A DNA stretch of 64,000 nucleotides, taken from Fremontodendron californicum. Lineage: Eukaryota; Streptophyta; Magnoliopsida; Malvales; Malvaceae. The notes beneath the pieces were generated by a model. The model made no database searches, had not been told where the DNA came from, and was given only the letters and a program-made list of their open reading frames with translations. The position numbers and the translations under genes are program-made. The stretch is taken from positions 8,313,501 through 8,377,500 of the forward strand of contig JAULJL010000025.1 of NCBI GenBank assembly GCA_030761205.1, in the 5' to 3' direction. Positions 60,210 to 64,000 of this stretch are shown piece by piece. Numbering within the stretch: position 1 is the first letter of the stretch; every line of letters starts with the position of its first letter.

Positions 60210-62267
60210 TGATGCACCCAAAAGAGTGTATCTTATTTAACCTTGCACTAAAAAGATAAATTGTAAGTATAGTAGTTAGCAAGGGTCGAGTCCTCAGGGA
60301 TTGGGTTTTAGTTTATAAGTTAATAGTTTAAAACTTAAATTCAAGAACAATAAAAGAAAAGGGGTTTTTGAAGCCAGATTTAAACTAAAGTAAATAATAA
60401 GAATAAGATGCAAGGCGGTATAACCAGCCAATAAAAATATATATACTAAATTAGGCGGTATAACCAGCCAATATATATACTAAATTAGGCGGTATAACCA
60501 GCCAATAAAAATAAAACAAAGTTAATATACAAATTAGGCGGTATAACCAGCCAATAAAAATAAATATACTTTTAAAAATAAGCAAACTAGAAAAGTAAGA
60601 AAACAAGTAAGTAAGAAGAATCAAATATGAAAAATATGGTTAAGGTTTCATTCTCCACCACTAGACATCATTAAGAATCAATTTCAGATCTATCAATATC
60701 AACCAACTATCAAAGTTAACAACCGTAGATAACAACAAGCTCTGTTATCCGAATCTTTCCTTAGTTTGTCGTTAAATAGAACAAGCTCTCTATTTAATCT
60801 CTAACCATTAAACAACCTAGAATAAGCTCTCTAAATTCAATTTAATGGCAGCTTTATGATGAGAAAGATAGGTTGATCTAAGCAACAAACACATAAGCTC
60901 GGATTGTTCAACTTAGGTTATGTTCCACTTTGCAATTATTGAAAACTTGACCATAATCATTAATCACAAATTGCCACTTATGAATAGGAAATCAAGACAA
61001 TTACACGGATCAAGACTCCTAAACTAGCAATAGATAATTATCAAGATCTATCTAGTTGTACACCTAAATAAATCAAGACAACATCATGAACAATTCTTGT
61101 AGAAGAACATAAGCAACTTTGATAGAAAATTAATGATAGATAGAATCTGAAAATCAATCACAAAACATGTCTAGGGCTTTGAAATCACCCTTAACCAAAT
61201 AGAAGTTTAGCCTAGCATAGGCATTATAAACATAAAATTAAATAGAATCTAAGAAGAAAATAAAAGAAAGAAAGAAGAAGAAGAAGAATATTAATTATCC
61301 AACCTCTTGCTCTTTCTAAAGAAAAAGAAAACTAGAGAAAACAAAGAAGAAGAAAACTTAGAGAATTTTATTACAATGGCTAATATCCTACCTATCTACA
61401 ATATGATCCTCTACAATCATCCAAGGCCCTCTATTTATACACATTTTGGAAGGCTAAATGACAAGAGACAAGCTTTACAAATTTCAAAGGTAGGTATAAT
61501 AGGTGGGTGAATTTTTCTAACAATTTTCGTCATATTGTATGACAATTTTGATCAGCCAACTTGATGGTCGATTTCGTCAATGTTGGATGCCTGATCTGAT
61601 CACATGGTCTTCTAGAAAAAGGTTCCCCTATCAGTTATGGATCCATAGCCGTTGGAATCAGCTCATTTGCTGATGTGGATAAGCAGATATGGGCAAAATA
61701 CGAAAACATGTCAGCACAGACGTCATTGCACATCAGCCAACTTGATGGTCGATTTCGTCAATATTAGATGCCTGATCTGATCATATGGTCTTCTAGACAA
61801 AGGTTCCCGTATCAGTTACGGATCCATAGCCATTGGAATCAGCTCATTTGCTGATGTGGATAAGCAGATATGGGCAAAATACGAAAACAGGTCAGCACAG
61901 ACGTCATTGCACATCAGCCAACTTGATGGTCGATTTCGCTAGGGAAAACGACTCCGTTTCAAGAAGTATAAAACATGAAAAAGATAGATATGCCTCTTAG
62001 CTTTGCACGGCTACAAATTTCAGCCTTATTGCTTCAGTGAAACTCCAGATATAGCTGATATGGAAAAATGTGTCGGAACTGGAACTGAACTGGATTTGCC
62101 CTTAATTCTAGTAATCTGAAATCACTCAAAGAAACTTGTGAAAAACACCAAATTACATAAAAATATAAAAGATCATAAACGCAATTAGACTAAACAATAA
62201 TAACTCGTATTTGACACAAAACAATAATAAAACATAACTAAAAACTATATAATTATACGAGTTATCA
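60210..62267 (-). mobile_element. 5' LTR of the cargo element (2,058 bp)
   Basis: Same boundaries and length as 52826-54883 at an offset of exactly 7,384 bp. It contains the same minisatellite and 181-bp tandem repeat. Because another copy of the internal 3' region follows to the right, this LTR is also the 3' LTR of the next unit of the array. Confidence 0.9.
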
Positions 62268-64000
62268 CACCCCCACACTTAGATTGTTGCTAGTCCCTAG
62301 CAACGACTCAATAAAAATAAAATAAGAAAATCTAATCTAATCCACTTTCGTAGGAAATCACGGTGGCACTTAGCATGTGACACAAGCCTTTAAACCCCTA
62401 GGTGTCCCTAGTGGACGAGTTTAGTCTCGTGAGGGTTTACTAGAACGATACCCACAAACATTGAAAAATTAAAATATAAATAAACTTCATATAAATAAAC
62501 TACATATACTAAAAATATTTACTCCTAATCCTTTCAATACAAATTATAGACAATATTTGAACAAGTCTTATAAACTAATCAATAGCTTAAAAAATTTCAC
62601 AAAAAATCATGCTTGAATGTAAATTGTTTGAGTTAAGCCAATATTAGCATAACATATCTCAATCAAAATAGTGCATGTTCAAATTTAATCTCAACTTCTC
62701 ACATGGGATACTCTCTTGATTTTCACTCTTTAAAGTAGTGGTAAAGTGTTTACACTCAATCAATCTCATGAAAACACTTCTACCATATGCTTGCTTGTCC
62801 ACCTATTCTCCACTAAAAGATCATGCAACTTCATAAATCAAGAGGTCTTTAATCAAGGTTGTAATGGGGCCAAGGGGTTTGTAATGTGGTTGAAGAACAA
62901 AAGGATAAAGATATCACAAAGGTTCCAAAAAGTTCATAAAGTTTAGAGACATAAAAAGATTATACAAAGAAACTTCTCAAAACTCTTTACAAGTACATAG
63001 TCACCTAGGCCGGATATTCATGTTGGGCCTTTTCTTCATTCTAAACAACTTTGTAACATCTTTTTCTTTTTCCACAAATTCAAGAGATGATTCATTTTTT
63101 TTTATATAGGAATGTATTTGCCAGTATTCCATTTCTTTTTCTCTTGACTTTTCTTTTCTTTTCCCCCCACACTTATTTCTTGTTTCTAACCAAAAAATAT
63201 CCCTTGTCTTTGCAACTTGTCTCAAATCATGCTAATTCATCTTTGGAACAATGGTAAAGATATAAGTATATTTAGGTTAGGGACAAGTTATGGTTACCAA
63301 AGAGATAGCTTATTCAATGTAGGCTCAAATTGGTTCACTAAGGGTGTGTTCTCTTGGAACATCAATAAGGGATGGTTGTTTGGCCCTGGCTAAAAATCCT
63401 AATGCCTCTATCATATTCATGTTGTCACATGCATCAATATAGTCTCAAACGGTTTAAAGCAAGTTCTAGAGAATCATGTAATCATAAGAGCACTCAAGAA
63501 AGAAATTAGATTGATTTGTATAATGCATCAATCATTTTAGGCTCAAAAACTCACAAGAATGATTATACAAGTCAGATTAAGTCTAAACATGCTTCTTTCT
63601 CAATCAACATATCATATTAACATTGGCTCATAAAAAGGTTGACATCAAGCTCAATTCTCATGAAAATCTTCTCACTAATAAATATGTTTTAGACTTATGC
63701 AATTCATATCTCATCATTGTATTAAAAAGGAACTAAAACACACTAAAAAATAATAATAATAATAAAGACTCATAAAAAGAAATAGTAGACAAAAATAAAA
63801 GAAATCCTAAATCATTCCCCCCACACTTAATTCTTACATTGTCCTCAATGTAAGTCTATTAACCCAAATGAAAGAATCATGTGTAAGAGAAAAGAACTAA
63901 TAACATAAGAATAGGAATAACTAGACTCAAAACAAAACAAACTCATGCAACCTAAATAATCCTAAAATACTAAACAAAAATTAACAAGTAAACGTAAAAA
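62268..64000 (-). mobile_element. Start of a second internal region (tandem copy), cut by window edge
   Basis: Repeats 54884-56617 almost perfectly; the one difference I see is a T-run of 9 against 10 (63095-63103 versus 55711-55720). It holds the polypurine tract, the G-rich tracts and the hairpin (about 63834-63853). The window stops just before the position where the 114-bp repeats and LOG ORF would follow in this copy. Open frames at 62746-62946 and 63001-63225 are not genes. Confidence 0.88.

Larger units (their letters stand above)
52826..62267 (-). mobile_element. Non-autonomous Athila-related element carrying LOG-like and viral NABP-like genes
   Basis: Minus-strand order: LTR (60210-62267), tRNA-Asp primer site, gag remnant, a copy of the 3' noncoding segment, NABP-like ORF, 123-bp duplication, LOG-like ORF, 114-bp duplication, 3' noncoding region, polypurine tract, LTR (52826-54883). 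No protease, RT, RNase H or integrase, so it needs an autonomous partner; its shared primer site, LTR blocks and 3' region point to an Athila-type helper. The LTRs have the same length and by eye about nine differences in 2,058 bp, so insertion is recent. Left flank is GCAAT; the right flank cannot be compared because the array continues past the window. Confidence 0.85.

Noticed and set aside
1..64000. tRNA, rRNA or miRNA genes
   Set aside because: No cloverleaf, rRNA block or convincing precursor hairpin was seen; the only tRNA-like text is the primer binding sites.

Overview
This is nuclear DNA from a flowering plant, almost certainly a eudicot. Evidence: an intron-rich GYF-domain gene of the plant EXA1/PSIG1 type, Ty1/copia and Ty3/gypsy LTR elements of plant lineages (Sirevirus, Athila), primer sites matching plant tRNA-iMet and tRNA-Asp, a Helitron 3' end and a Mutator-type MITE. 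I cannot name the species. Only one ordinary host gene is visible; most of the rest is nested mobile DNA and AT-rich spacer.

Layout. 1-5349: three partial copies of one Copia LTR family, two on the minus and one on the plus strand, meeting head to head near 3150; a foldback MITE-like insert lies at 4668-5035. 5350-11963: a Sirevirus (Ty1/copia) element without 5' LTR, gag and protease, but with broken pol, an extra env-position ORF, repeated purine tracts and a complete 3' LTR rich in GATCGATC palindromes. 11964-17428: inverted copies of a Tat/Ogre-like LTR plus two tandem-repeat blocks. 17429-18942: a solo LTR with a perfect 5-bp target duplication. 18943-25490: AT-rich spacer with a Helitron 3' terminus at 22678-22705.

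25798-33799: an 11-exon gene for a GYF-domain protein whose exons join into a 1,596-residue reading frame, with a YX4LL eIF4E-binding type motif, a Gln-rich region and the conserved C-terminus. Downstream is a non-autonomous Mutator-like element (34387-35256) with a perfect 10-bp target duplication.

37337-47454: a complete, decayed Athila-type Ty3/gypsy element (two LTRs, tRNA-Asp primer site, gag, protease, RT, RNase H, integrase, target duplication GTACT), nested in an older LTR. 48040-52825: a full Copia LTR, primer site and an internal region without recognisable genes, cut by the next insertion.

52826-64000: the most unusual part. A young minus-strand, Athila-related, non-autonomous element has near-identical 2,058-bp LTRs and a gag remnant but no pol. 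In the place of pol it carries an intronless cytokinin-activating LOG-like enzyme gene (intact) and an ORF resembling the Arg/Cys-rich nucleic-acid-binding protein of Betaflexiviridae RNA viruses (one in-frame stop). Each has its own TATA-like box. The cargo is bracketed by two diverged copies of the element's own 3' noncoding segment. The element is part of a tandem array: beyond the right LTR the internal region starts again and runs off the window.
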